From contig NZ_CP020919.1 of the NCBI RefSeq assembly GCF_003076475.1, positions 1,302,001-1,366,000 of the forward strand: DNA of 64,000 nucleotides, read 5' to 3'. The notes below the pieces were generated by a model that was not told where the DNA came from, did no database searches, and was given only the letters and a program-made list of their open reading frames with translations. Below are positions 17,823 through 26,878 of this stretch, in pieces (the stretch's first letter is position 1; each line of letters begins with the position of its first letter). Made by a program: the position numbers and the translations under genes. Source of the DNA: Flavobacterium kingsejongi (GTDB lineage: Bacteria > Bacteroidota > Bacteroidia > Flavobacteriales > Flavobacteriaceae).

Positions 17823-18147
17823 AATGGTCAAAGGTTCCGGTATGGGTAAAAAGCTGTTCGATTTCCGCAGTATTGCTAAGGTCTACGACAAAAGTTTGAG
17901 TGTTGCCCGGCAATTCGGATGCAGCTTGTGCGAGTCGGTCGGGGTTACTGGAAACCAGGATGATTTCGGCACCCGCTGCTGCAGCGGCCTGTGCGGTGGC
18001 CAATCCAATTCCGGAGCTTCCACCCAGGATGATGACTTTTTTACCGTTCAGGTCATTGGAATTTTGTGTTTTCATAAGAAGTAATTTGATCACACAAAGT
18101 AGCGGACTTTCCGCTGCTGTAGAATTACCAAATGGTAAAAAGCATTT

Positions 18148-18720
18148 TTAGCGGTTGCTTTTCCGGATGCGGCTCAGCGATTGGGGCGTAATGCCGAGGT
18201 ACGATGCAATATCGCCCTGCGAAACCCGTAAGGCAATTTCCGGCTGTAGGATCAGGAACTGGTGGTAGCGTTTGGTCGCATCCAGCCCGTTATAGGCATT
18301 TCGTATGCGGATCTTTTCTAATAAAGATTCGTGCATTACGGCTTCAATCAGGTTTTTGAGATAGGGAAGCTGTCCATACAAATGCAGCAAATCGGTTTTA
18401 CGGATGGCGAGCACTTCGGTAGGACAGGCGGCCTGTATGCTCTCGTTGGCGTGTTTTTCTTTCTCAAAGCTGTCCAGTAAGGTACAAAACTGATTTTCTT
18501 TCAGGAAGAAATGTGTGACATCGGTACCCTTTTCATTGGGCACCATAATCCGGACGATGCCTACGCAAATAAAGAACAGCTCATCACAAATCTTGGGTGC
18601 CTTAAAGAGGTAATCGCCTTCCTCATACGACTTGTGCAGGAATGCTTTGGCAATAAGCGCACGGTCGCCATCCGGAATCTCCCGGAACAATTCAAAGAAG
18701 GATAATAGTTTGTGATGCAT
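18148..18720 (-). CDS. Crp/Fnr-family transcriptional regulator
   Basis: 190 aa with an N-terminal cyclic-nucleotide-binding-like beta barrel (residues about 10-115; YEEGDYLFKAPKICDELFFICVG is its core) and a C-terminal HTH ending VSQGDIASYLGITPQSLSRI. There is no cysteine cluster for an Fe-S sensor and no clear cAMP phosphate-binding signature, so the ligand is unknown. The SDR gene follows 72 nt downstream on the same strand and is probably its target. Confidence 0.88.
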   Translation of the reverse strand: MHHKLLSFFELFREIPDGDRALIAKAFLHKSYEEGDYLFKAPKICDELFFICVGIVRIMVPNEKGTDVTHFFLKENQFCTLLDSFEKEKHANESIQAACPTEVLAIRKTDLLHLYGQLPYLKNLIEAVMHESLLEKIRIRNAYNGLDATKRYHQFLILQPEIALRVSQGDIASYLGITPQSLSRIRKSNR

Positions 18721-18782
18721 CCCTTAAATGTACTGAAATTTTTTTTGTTTCTGGAAATTGCAATCCCTATTTCCAGTAACTA

Positions 18783-18817
18783 AAAAAGGCTGCCTCAACA
18801 AGAGAGACAGCCTTTAG
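18783..18817 (-). terminator. Terminator after the T9SS beta-propeller gene
   Basis: On the minus strand AAAGGCTGTCTC...GAGGCAGCCTTTTTT forms a stem with a T-run, 22 nt past the stop codon. Confidence 0.78.
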
Positions 18818-18838
18818 GAATCAGGGGGGATTTGTAGT

Positions 18839-21163
18839 TTAGTATTTAATAAGTCGCTGTGTAGTAGTGCTACCGGTGGTATCGGTTGCTTTAACAAGGT
18901 AGACGCCATTGCTTAGTCCGGAAATATCCAGGGTATCCAGGTTGGTTGTGGTAACCACCTCCTGCCCGGTAATGCTGTATACTTTTAATGCTGTCGCACT
19001 ACTGCCATTAGGCCATTTTACCGTTACAGTGCCACGGGAAGGATTAGGATACAGTGCGAATGTTGCTGTAGGATTTTCGAATCCCGGAGTACCTAATGTC
19101 GAAAAGCTCACCGTTTGTTTTAACAATCCCAGATCAGAAGAAGCCAGGTAAACATCGGCAGTTTCATCGTGAAATTTTACAGCACTCGAACTGATGATCG
19201 CATCATAAAGGGTAGTAGACAGGTTTTGGTTCCAGTTGATGCCTCCATCAGAAGAATACAGCACTTTTGGCGCTTCCATAACCGTAGTTTGTACTACAGC
19301 AACAATATGACCATTGGTTTTATCCGAATGATTTACGGTGTTTACAAAACCGTCATAGATTTTCGTCCAGCTGTCGCCATTGTTTATAGACGTATAAATA
19401 CCATCTGACGCAGCGAGGGTAAATTGTTGCGCATTCATTGGATTTTGCACTAATTGGATTCCGATATTCGGAAGTTCCAAACCTTCCAGACCATCCGTGA
19501 TAACCGTCCAGGTTGTTCCTGCGTCGGTAGAACGGTACATTTTATTTCCAACCGTCATACGGATGGTACCCGAAGCATCTATGTGAAGTGCCTGCAGGTA
19601 ATCTTCGTTTTCTGGCAGGGTAATTTCAGTTACCACCACATTGTTCACATCGGTAAAGTCTATTTTTCTCAGGTAGGCATTCACCCCATCAAAAAAGCTA
19701 AACCATCCTACGGTAGGTGTTACCGGATCGGTACAGGCCGCAAAAAGCCCCTGGTACGTAGTATAAATGTCCGTTTTGGTTGTGCCATGATCATCGCTAA
19801 CCTTTATTGTATTGCCCGAAAATCCCGGAGTATAAGTATATACTCTTCCCGGTAGTTTAGCATCGGTATACATTCTATAACTTCCTTGCCCATTAGGTAC
19901 CTCTCCTATAGAAAGTACATCGGTAGGCGTTTCAATATTGGTTTGCTGATCGCGGTGAATGTATCCCCAGCGTGCGCCATAATACAGGTGCTCCTGTGTT
20001 GGTATGTCTACGATATTCACATCTCCGGTAACCGTAAAAAAGGGGTTGGGGATGATGGTAGTAGTCGTACCGCCATCTACTGATTTTAGCGGATACATGC
20101 CGTTGTTGATGAATACATCGTTGTTGTTAAATGGGTTGATGGTACCTCCAGTACCATAATAGTAGTGCGAAATCTCCGGAACCGGTCCTCCGGGATATAC
20201 ATTGTTTTCCCAGGTCACTCCATTATCATGTGTAATCAGGATTTGGTCTTCTTCAAGAATGATGATGTTATTTGGATCTCCGGCATTAAAAATATAACCG
20301 TTGAAGTTTTTTAGCGGACCCATATCCGACCATTGTTCCCAGGTAATCGGCAAACTCGTCCAGGTTATACCACCATCCAGGGAACGGTATAATGCCTGGG
20401 ATTGTGTAGGCGTAGTCCATAAAACACCACTACCGGCAAAAATATCATTGGAATTGGCCGGGTTGATTGCCACGCTTTGTAAAACAAGGCCGTTTAGGGT
20501 TTCCGTCCAGGACTGTCCTCCGTCGTTAGAAATTAACAAGCCGCCCTTCACCGCTCCCGGACCATTATTTCTGGCCATGAAGATGCGCTGTCCGTTATTC
20601 GGGTCCAGTTGTACGTCATTTATCAGGACACCCGTGTGATCTTCAGCATCAAAAACGATGGACCAGTTGGTACCACCATCATTGGTATATACTACCTTAT
20701 CCTCACCATCCCCTCGGGAAAGGTAAACCAATGTGTCGAGGTTCTCATTATCAATAAGGGAATAGTCATTAAAGCTTGTTGCCGCTATGGAAGGCATGTT
20801 GTACTGCTTAATGGTTTGTTTCGTCTGCAGGTCGATTACCGTGATACGGTTCAGGCTACTGCCGTTTGCATAAAATTCGGCAAAACTCAACGCTGTGTTG
20901 TTTTTGGTCAGTCGTAGGTTTTTGATTTCCCCATCGTAATTAAAATACGGGAGCGTGTAAAAAACAGTCCAGTTAAGGCCGTTGTCTTCAGACACCATAA
21001 TGTGCTTGCTGAGTGTCGTGGCATAGATCCTGTTTTGTACTGTCGCATCGTACACAAAATTGGTCATTCGGCCATAGGCCTGGGAACCGTCAAATGTAGT
21101 TTGTGCTTCCATCTGGAATGTCGTGCTCGCCAGAAATAAAAGCAAAAGTGTAATTTTTTTCAT
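18839..21163 (-). CDS. Secreted beta-propeller (BNR/sortilin-like) protein with T9SS sorting domain
   Basis: About 774 aa when started at the ATG giving MKKITLLLLF, whose signal peptide ends MEAQ. The body has many repeats of the BNR/VPS10 type (ISNDGGQSWTETLNGL, RSLDGGITWTSL, SSDGGINWNQNL), i.e. a large beta-propeller. The last 75 residues form a type A T9SS sorting domain (FALYPNPSRGTVTV ... VYSITGQEVVT ... GLSNGVYLVKAT, basic end). It should be exported through T9SS and attached to or released from the cell surface. Similar proteins include glycosidases and adhesins, but no catalytic residues are evident. The TPR/LuxR-type regulator lies directly upstream. Confidence 0.9.
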   Translation of the reverse strand: MKKITLLLLFLASTTFQMEAQTTFDGSQAYGRMTNFVYDATVQNRIYATTLSKHIMVSEDNGLNWTVFYTLPYFNYDGEIKNLRLTKNNTALSFAEFYANGSSLNRITVIDLQTKQTIKQYNMPSIAATSFNDYSLIDNENLDTLVYLSRGDGEDKVVYTNDGGTNWSIVFDAEDHTGVLINDVQLDPNNGQRIFMARNNGPGAVKGGLLISNDGGQSWTETLNGLVLQSVAINPANSNDIFAGSGVLWTTPTQSQALYRSLDGGITWTSLPITWEQWSDMGPLKNFNGYIFNAGDPNNIIILEEDQILITHDNGVTWENNVYPGGPVPEISHYYYGTGGTINPFNNNDVFINNGMYPLKSVDGGTTTTIIPNPFFTVTGDVNIVDIPTQEHLYYGARWGYIHRDQQTNIETPTDVLSIGEVPNGQGSYRMYTDAKLPGRVYTYTPGFSGNTIKVSDDHGTTKTDIYTTYQGLFAACTDPVTPTVGWFSFFDGVNAYLRKIDFTDVNNVVVTEITLPENEDYLQALHIDASGTIRMTVGNKMYRSTDAGTTWTVITDGLEGLELPNIGIQLVQNPMNAQQFTLAASDGIYTSINNGDSWTKIYDGFVNTVNHSDKTNGHIVAVVQTTVMEAPKVLYSSDGGINWNQNLSTTLYDAIISSSAVKFHDETADVYLASSDLGLLKQTVSFSTLGTPGFENPTATFALYPNPSRGTVTVKWPNGSSATALKVYSITGQEVVTTTNLDTLDISGLSNGVYLVKATDTTGSTTTQRLIKY

Positions 21164-21274
21164 GATGTATTGCATATTGGTTAAAGCACAAAAGTTGGAA
21201 TAACCAAAAGAATGACCAAAAAAGCATACGGAAAAAACACGACATCGCTTTAGAAATAAGGCGACTATAACGGA

Positions 21275-22882
21275 TTAAAGTGTTGAAAGGTAGGTGTATA
21301 ACATCATGCTGTCTGCAATGCCCATTTTTTTGCAAATCCGTTCCCGCCTTTTCCGGCAGGCTTCGGGCGTAATGCTGAAAAGGGTCGCAATTTCCTTGAT
21401 GGAAAGGTTCATATAGGTGTACAGCAGGAAGCGGATGTCATTTGGGTTCAGGTCGGGGTGCTTCTCTTTCAGGTGGACGAGAAAACCGTGGTTGACTTCT
21501 TCAAAATGGGTCAGGAAATCATTCCATTCATTGTCATTCTGAAGGTGTTTCTTGAGTTGAAGCAAATGTTTTTTCAAGGTCTGGTTGCTGGCCAGTTCGG
21601 GTTGTTCGGAAAGGGAGTTGACGATATCCTCAATCAGCTCATTGCGGTTGGAGGTGTCCAGTGCTTTGGCCGCCAGTTTCCTGTTTTTAGCTTCAATCTC
21701 GCTTTTCAGTTGTTCCTGTTCCAAGAGTGCCAGGACTTCTTTTTCGCGTAATTGTTTTTCCAGTTCCAAAGTGATGATCTGCTGATTGCGTTCGGAGATG
21801 ATGCGCTTTTGACGGTATTTTACGGCATTATTGTAGAGTGCCCAGCCGATAGTAATAATGATGATCAGGCCGATGCCATTGAGGGTATAGCCAATTTTGC
21901 GTTCGGTAGCCATGCGTTGTTGGTTATCCGAAAGTTCCTTCTGGTACATCTGGAGTTCCAGTTTGATCTTGCTGTTGGTAAACAGGATTTTGTTCCTGAC
22001 GCGGCTCAGCGAATCTTTGGCACTAATGAGGGAATCTTTATAGGCAAATGCCTTGTTGTAGTTGTTCTCTTTTCGGTACAAGTCTGAAATCCGGTCTAAG
22101 ACTTCTATTTTTACCCGCTGGTCTTTATTGACTTTCAGCGCCTGAAAAGCCATCTGTAGTGCTTTCTCCGGATTGTGTTCTTTGGCTTCGTACACTTTGG
22201 AAAGGATCATCAATATTCCGGTTTTGTGCTGGGAATATTCAATATCATTTAAATGGGGCAAGAGCTCCAGCGCAGTTTTTTCAGCCAGATCGTATTCCTG
22301 GCGCAGGATCATATTCTCGGCGCGGGTGAGTTCCGTTTGTGCCAAAAGCCGGGGTTCATCCTTTGTTAGTGGCAAGGCAATATTCAGGTAGGCTTCCGAT
22401 TTTTCGACCTTTTTCATCACGTTGTATACTGCCGCAAGGTTGCCGGCATACATACCAATTTTATAATTGCTTTTATGCTGTCGGGCTATGGCATAGGCTT
22501 TCAGAAAATATTTTTCGGCTTCCTCCAGTTTGTTGTCATCCAGGTATAGTACTGCGATATTATTAAGTACGATCATCTCATAGCTGCTGTCCATTTTCAG
22601 CGCCAGTTCATAGGCACTAAAGTAATATTCGAGTGCTTCGCCATAGTCGAGCATGGAGTAGTAGTTCAGGCCGATGTTATTGGTAGCCAGGAAAAGTTGT
22701 TTTTGCCAGTGGTGGCTTTCCGCTGCTGTTTTCGCTTCGGTCAGCAGCTCCAGCGAACGGGCATATTTTTTAGTGTATAGCGCATCAATACCGGAAGCGA
22801 TCAGTTTGTCGCAGGCTTCCTGGGTTGTTTGGGCCTGTAGTTGCAGCACCAAAAAAAACAAAACGATACAATAGCGAATCAT
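21275..22882 (-). CDS. Membrane-anchored TPR protein with C-terminal LuxR-like HTH
   Basis: About 535 aa from the ATG giving MIRYCIVLFF, a signal peptide ending QLQAQ. Residues about 25-300 form TPR repeats (NNIGLNYYSMLDYGEALEYY, NNIAVLYLDDNKLEEAEKYF). A transmembrane helix (NGIGLIIIITIGWAL) and a coiled coil follow, then a cytoplasmic HTH (LNPNDIRFLLYTYMNLSIKE, EACRKRRERICKKMGI). This is the common Bacteroidota design of a periplasmic TPR sensor linked to a DNA-binding domain. Its 99-nt spacing from the T9SS propeller gene on the same strand suggests a local regulator or operon partner. Confidence 0.85.
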   Translation of the reverse strand: MIRYCIVLFFLVLQLQAQTTQEACDKLIASGIDALYTKKYARSLELLTEAKTAAESHHWQKQLFLATNNIGLNYYSMLDYGEALEYYFSAYELALKMDSSYEMIVLNNIAVLYLDDNKLEEAEKYFLKAYAIARQHKSNYKIGMYAGNLAAVYNVMKKVEKSEAYLNIALPLTKDEPRLLAQTELTRAENMILRQEYDLAEKTALELLPHLNDIEYSQHKTGILMILSKVYEAKEHNPEKALQMAFQALKVNKDQRVKIEVLDRISDLYRKENNYNKAFAYKDSLISAKDSLSRVRNKILFTNSKIKLELQMYQKELSDNQQRMATERKIGYTLNGIGLIIIITIGWALYNNAVKYRQKRIISERNQQIITLELEKQLREKEVLALLEQEQLKSEIEAKNRKLAAKALDTSNRNELIEDIVNSLSEQPELASNQTLKKHLLQLKKHLQNDNEWNDFLTHFEEVNHGFLVHLKEKHPDLNPNDIRFLLYTYMNLSIKEIATLFSITPEACRKRRERICKKMGIADSMMLYTYLSTL

Positions 22883-23011
22883 AGCTTCAAATATAGTATA
22901 TTTTTTAAGGGGAAAAAGCACTGAAAAATCGTCGCAGCCTTCCCGTCTTTTAGTTTGTCCTTACGACAGAAATGGTATTTTTGCCACAGTACTACTTCCC
23001 AATCATACTTT

Positions 23012-23446
23012 ATGACTTTATCTCATACACCACCACAATGTTATATCCTGTGCTGTTCCTCAGCAGTAGCGCTTGAGTGCTATCGCCAGGAACAGGGCCA
23101 AGGCATAGCGCTTAACCTGGGGGCTAATTCCCTTACTATTTCGGCCTATTGTGCACAAAACCAATTAAAAAAAGTGCCTCAGGGGCTGGCTTCCGCTTCC
23201 GATGTGCCACAACAATTGCTTGCTGCAGTATTGCATGGCGTTGAAGGGCACCAAAATTGTTATATTGGCCTTGCCGGGGTTTCGTATGAATCTGCGTTGG
23301 CGATTATACGTGCAGCCGAGGCCCGGGTACAAAATGTGGCTGTGTTTTTTGTGAGCTATACTGGGGAAGTACAACCTACAGTTGCCATTCCTACGGGAGC
23401 ATTGTCTGACGCAGCCGTAGTGGAGTTACTGAAAAGGGGGAGGTAA
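23012..23446 (+). CDS. Hypothetical protein
   Basis: 144 aa from the ATG giving MTLSHTPPQCYIL; the ORF extends upstream to 22955, but those codons overlap the divergent promoter area. It contains alternating hydrophobic stretches (AVALECYR, IALNLGANSLTI, ALAIIRAAEARV, VAVFFVSYTGEV) consistent with a small alpha/beta protein. No family recognised. Confidence 0.5.
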   Translation: MTLSHTPPQCYILCCSSAVALECYRQEQGQGIALNLGANSLTISAYCAQNQLKKVPQGLASASDVPQQLLAAVLHGVEGHQNCYIGLAGVSYESALAIIRAAEARVQNVAVFFVSYTGEVQPTVAIPTGALSDAAVVELLKRGR

Positions 23447-23472
23447 CAGTAACGAAAGACAAAGCTATGATT

Positions 23473-24012
23473 TTATAGTATAGTTATGGGGATAAATTTT
23501 AGTAGTTTCCATTCCTTATGAGATCGTGTAAGAATCCATAATGCAATCGTACCCTGATCTTTAACGGAGACAATAGCATAATTGCCATTTTTAGTATACA
23601 ATGGTTTTGAGATCGTATAATGACTTGAAGTATTTGTAATACTGATTTTGTTTTTAAGATGGGGTGGCATTTTTTCTACCTCCCATGTTTGCCTTTTGAA
23701 CTGACTTGACATGTAATTATAATTGGATACAGAAAAGACTTCTTTTAATAGCAGTGAATCATTTGTTCTTTTTGCTCCGGAATGTTCCGATAACCAAACA
23801 GCATTGGTTTCCTGTTTCAATAGTAAAGAGTCTTTAAAATTTTCCTCGAACAATGTTTTAAGGTATAGTGGTGTACTGGCATTTGGATTAAGAATTATGT
23901 TATCCTTATCCTTTAGTATAACTGTGAGTACCTCATAATCTTTAGTATTGTTTTCAAGAGTGCCAGATGGAAGTAATTGAGGGACGAGTAGTAAGAACAG
24001 TACTAACTTCAT
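23473..24012 (-). CDS. Secreted hypothetical protein at the end of the small-secreted-protein array
   Basis: 179 aa with a signal peptide (MKLVLFLLLVPQLLPSG). The mature part is predicted beta-rich and ends KEWKLLKFIPITIL. It does not clearly match either of the two small families upstream but lies in the same orientation, 25 nt after the previous gene, so it is probably the last gene of that operon. No known domain recognised. Confidence 0.65.
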   Translation of the reverse strand: MKLVLFLLLVPQLLPSGTLENNTKDYEVLTVILKDKDNIILNPNASTPLYLKTLFEENFKDSLLLKQETNAVWLSEHSGAKRTNDSLLLKEVFSVSNYNYMSSQFKRQTWEVEKMPPHLKNKISITNTSSHYTISKPLYTKNGNYAIVSVKDQGTIALWILTRSHKEWKLLKFIPITIL

Positions 24013-24037
24013 ACGATTTAATTTATTTACATTCTAT

Positions 24038-24415
24038 TTAATCTTCTACAATCCAAGTTTTTTCTACAGGATATAAAAAGCCAATTCCTGGATCTTCTTC
24101 TTTATAAATCCATAGGTCAAAAAAATCAGCGTAGTAGAAATCGGGATCCTTTTTTAGCCGGTTTTTTAGTTTTGCTTTTACAATAGCATTGAGATTTTCG
24201 ATTGTAGTGATATCATTTTTAATGTTAGAATAGGACTGGTTTTTTTTGAGTGCAGGCTGTTTTTTTATTTTAAAAGATTGGCCACCTATGTGGAATACCT
24301 CTTTTACCAATTTCATAGTTAGATTTTTAGTTTCAAAAACCAATACTTTCATTTCTTTTTGCTGCGCTATAGTGCTAAAAGAATATAATAAAAGGAGTAC
24401 TACTATTTTTTTTAT
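24038..24415 (-). pseudogene. Small secreted protein (family B-like) with ATA in place of its start codon
   Basis: An ORF with an internal ATG begins at 24352 (104 aa), but the same frame extends upstream into a convincing signal peptide, KKIVVLLLLYSFSTIAQQKE, which is preceded by ATA (24413-24415) where ATG is expected. No other ATG/GTG/TTG is available before it. The C-terminus (FFDLWIYKEE ... LYPVEKTWIVED) matches the YPVxW ending of family B. Either the start codon decayed, a rare ATA start is used, or the base is a sequencing error. Without the signal peptide the protein would stay cytoplasmic. Confidence 0.6.
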
Positions 24416-24427
24416 TTTGAAGTAATT

Positions 24428-24921
24428 TTATTCTACAGGGATAGCATCTACTTTCCAAATCAGGTATGTTCCTCGGGATATAGGATGTATAATAAATAAG
24501 TTTTTAGCATAAATGTATTTCAATTCATGGTTGATAAACTCTTCCCTGGTGATATAGGGGATATTGTTTATAGTGTTGGTCCGGATAGGTTTTTCAATAC
24601 TCCAATACTCTAATGATTTAACTATTGTATTTCGTTTGGAAAACATTGGTGGATTGTTTTTACATTTTCCAGAGTTTCTTTTTTTGGCTTTTTTCTTTCA
24701 ATGGCAGTTGCAGGGGTACTTTTGTTTTTCAGAGATCCTTTTCTATAAATTCCAAAAGAAGCTCTTGTACTATCCTTTGATATGGAATAAATTACTGTTT
24801 TGTCTAATTGTAGTAAGACATAAAGACTGTCCCGATTTTTTGCTAATGCTACACTTTGGTTCTCTTGCGAATAGCATAGGGCAGTAAAAGATAGTATATA
24901 AGCTATCAAAACTGTTTTCAT
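24428..24921 (-). pseudogene. Family A small secreted protein, frameshifted
   Basis: The first frame (24921 to 24622) encodes a signal peptide and DKTVIYSISKDSTRASFGIY, then runs off into QCFPNEIQ-stop. The downstream frame (to 24428) continues with NNPPMFSKRN, NIPYITREEF and TYLIWKVDAIPVE, matching the C-terminal halves of the paralogs. Adding one A to the A5 tract (plus-strand T-run 24657-24661) would rejoin the frames as VKNNPPMFSKR. The intact product would be about 164 aa. Same family as 24959, 25464 and 26879. Confidence 0.75.
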
Positions 24922-24958
24922 AATGATTTTAATTTACTAAGAAATAGTATAATCTCAA

Positions 24959-25441
24959 TTATTCCCTGGCCATTAAACTGGACTTCCATATTAAATAGTT
25001 GCCATAATTATCAGGCTGAATTATAAAAATGTGTTTTCTATAGAGGTACTTTTCCAGATCAGATACAAATTCATACCGCGTGATATAATTTAAGTTCTTT
25101 AATGAATGCACTTTTATCGGAGGATACATAGACCAAAAGTTTAATGTTTCTGAAATAGATAATGAGGATTTTTTTGTGACAAAAAGTGGCTTGCTGTTTT
25201 TTATATCTTGCCTGTCTTTCCTTTTAGGCATATTCGTGTTTACAGGATTTTTTTTTGGATATCCTTTTTTGTAAACTCCAAAAGAAGCCCTTGTGCTGTC
25301 TTTTGATATGGAGGAAATTACTGTTTTATCCAATTTTAATAAAAGATATAGTGTGTCCTGCTTTTTCTCCTGACTAAACAACATAGCATTGGACGAAATA
25401 ATTAGTAAAAAAACGACTCTTATTTTAAAGGTTATTGACAT
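24959..25441 (-). CDS. Family A small secreted protein
   Basis: 160 aa: signal peptide (VVFLLIISSNAMLFSQ), then LDKTVISSISKDSTRASFGV, a basic Lys-rich middle, LNYITRYEF, and FIIQPDNYGNYLIWK at the C-terminus. These landmarks (SKDSTxxSFxxY, NxxYITRxEF, FIIxxxxxxYLIWK) define family A in this locus. Function unknown. It lies in a minus-strand array headed by a metallopeptidase-like lipoprotein, so a partner, inhibitor or immunity role is possible but unproven. Confidence 0.72.
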   Translation of the reverse strand: MSITFKIRVVFLLIISSNAMLFSQEKKQDTLYLLLKLDKTVISSISKDSTRASFGVYKKGYPKKNPVNTNMPKRKDRQDIKNSKPLFVTKKSSLSISETLNFWSMYPPIKVHSLKNLNYITRYEFVSDLEKYLYRKHIFIIQPDNYGNYLIWKSSLMARE

Positions 25442-25463
25442 GATGTATTTTTATTTTGTTATA

Positions 25464-25967
25464 CTATTCATTAAGCTGCCATGGAGCCAATTGTACATTC
25501 CATAGTAGATAATCATTTTTGTCAGAACGGTGAATTATAAAATAGTTTTTTGTCCGGTCATATTCTAATGTTCCATTTATAAATTCTTTTCGTATGACAA
25601 AAGGAATATTTGTAATGGATTGCATATGATTTGGTTTTTCCCGACCAACGAAATAATAATAAAGCTTTAATGGTTTTTCTTGTTTTGGAGGATGTTTTTT
25701 AATCCACTCTAATTGCTTTTTAGCGACAGGACCATTTTTAGTCTTCTTTTGTCGAATGATTTGTGTTTCGTATTTCTCGGTATAAATACCGAATGAGAAT
25801 AATGTTGAATCTTTACTGAAAGAATAAAACGAAGATTTCTCCGGGTCGTCTAATTCCAACAAAATATATATTGTATCCGAACTTTTTTTCGATACCATTT
25901 CCTTTTCCTGCGAATGACATATTAGGGAAAGTAAAAACGTAATACTAATCGTTACAATAGCTTTCAT
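25464..25967 (-). CDS. Family A small secreted protein
   Basis: 167 aa. The signal peptide (MKAIVTISITFLLSLICHSQ) is almost identical to those of family B genes, whereas the mature part is family A: FYSFSKDSTLFSFGIY, WIKKHPPKQEK, NIPFVIRKEF, FIIHRSDKNDYLLWNVQ. This suggests exchange of 5' ends among array members. It starts 2 nt after the stop of... the next upstream gene (25970), indicating tight translational linkage. Confidence 0.72.
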   Translation of the reverse strand: MKAIVTISITFLLSLICHSQEKEMVSKKSSDTIYILLELDDPEKSSFYSFSKDSTLFSFGIYTEKYETQIIRQKKTKNGPVAKKQLEWIKKHPPKQEKPLKLYYYFVGREKPNHMQSITNIPFVIRKEFINGTLEYDRTKNYFIIHRSDKNDYLLWNVQLAPWQLNE

Positions 25968-25969
25968 AA

Positions 25970-26425
25970 TTAATCCGTTGCATTTTGATTTCTCCAGGTT
26001 ACGGGGTATACGACAAACTGTTTGTCGTTAATGATCTCAATTAGGAATGTTTTAAAAACGGCATTCCTATCAGATAAATTTATAAACCAGGTATATTTTT
26101 TAATGAGAGCCTCTTTGTTTCTATAATACCATTCTTTTTCCAATACATCTATTTTTGTAACAGGAGTAATTTTATAATTTTTTAATTTGGAAAGCGGGAG
26201 AGTGTCGGATTTCTGTTTATTCTTATAGAGTAAACTTACATTTTTATCCATAAGATTAAATACATATCCCTTTTCTTTCTCTCTATAAAATTTATAACCT
26301 AAATTCCGTACGGAATCCGTTTTGTTCTTTTCAAACAAAAAATAAACTGTTTTCTTTTTTAAGTTTTGTGAGTATCCTAAAATTGAAAAAAGAAACGTAA
26401 TACTAATTGTTACAATAGCTTTCAT
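25970..26425 (-). CDS. Family B small secreted protein
   Basis: 151 aa from the ATG giving MKAIVTISITFLFSILGYSQ; an ORF four codons longer exists but overlaps the previous gene. Mature part: KKKTVYFLFEKNKTDSVRNL, GYVFNL, KSDTLPLSKLKNYKITP, FKTFLIEIINDKQFVVYPVT ending WRNQNATD. Nearly identical to the gene at 30071 in the N-terminal two thirds and at the C-terminus. Function unknown. Confidence 0.72.
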   Translation of the reverse strand: MKAIVTISITFLFSILGYSQNLKKKTVYFLFEKNKTDSVRNLGYKFYREKEKGYVFNLMDKNVSLLYKNKQKSDTLPLSKLKNYKITPVTKIDVLEKEWYYRNKEALIKKYTWFINLSDRNAVFKTFLIEIINDKQFVVYPVTWRNQNATD

Positions 26426-26429
26426 AGTT

Positions 26430-26861
26430 TTAATCAATTACTCCCTGATTTCGCCAGGTAACTGGATATATGACAAATTCGCTGTTGTCAATGATTTCTA
26501 TGATATATGTTTTGAAATATGAGTTCTTATCATAAGAATAAGGGATTCTATTATATTTTTTTATAAGCCACTCCTTGTATTTATTTTCAAATTCTGCAAT
26601 TTGTAACGTATTGGAAATAGAATAGTTTTTTAATTGACTTATTGGGAGTGTATCTGGTCTTTGTTTGACTTCGTATAAGAAACTTTCACCTTTATTAGGT
26701 AAGTTAAAAACATATCCTTTTTCTTCTTTATTGAAGAATTTAGATACTCTATCTTTTTGTCTTTTTTCGAACATCACATAAATCGTTTTTTTTTCGATTT
26801 TTTGACCCTGACAGAAACATGAAAAAAGAAGCGTAATACTAATCGTTACAATAGCTTTCAT
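26430..26861 (-). CDS. Family B small secreted protein
   Basis: 143 aa: signal peptide MKAIVTISITLLFSCFCQGQ, then KKTIYVMFEKRQKDRVSK, GYVFNL, PDTLPISQLKNYSI, FKTYIIEIIDNSEFVIYPVT ending WRNQGVID. A diverged member of family B. The stop lies 4 nt before the next array gene's start and its own start is 17 nt after the preceding gene, consistent with one transcript. Confidence 0.72.
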   Translation of the reverse strand: MKAIVTISITLLFSCFCQGQKIEKKTIYVMFEKRQKDRVSKFFNKEEKGYVFNLPNKGESFLYEVKQRPDTLPISQLKNYSISNTLQIAEFENKYKEWLIKKYNRIPYSYDKNSYFKTYIIEIIDNSEFVIYPVTWRNQGVID

Positions 26862-26878
26862 ATTAGGTGATTTTAGAT

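Larger units (their letters stand above)
15948..18075 (-). pseudogene. SDR-family oxidoreductase interrupted by an IS256-family element
   Basis: The N-terminal part (17823-18075) has the Rossmann motif ILGGSSGIGLA and ends GTFDHW; the C-terminal part (15948-16432) resumes with LVFTAGESLQ and runs to a typical SDR end (TGQVLITDGGG). Deleting the IS and one 8-bp repeat rejoins the frame exactly, giving about 245 aa. The usual YxxxK catalytic pair is absent: the aligned segment reads GASICSAMEGF, so this belongs to an atypical SDR branch or is catalytically altered. It lies 72 nt after the Crp/Fnr-type gene on the same strand, a common regulator-SDR pairing. It is inactive as written. Confidence 0.88.

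Noticed and set aside
18909..20917. Several plus-strand ORFs opposite the T9SS propeller gene
   Set aside because: Shadows of a well-supported minus-strand gene; composition unlike proteins and no start signals.
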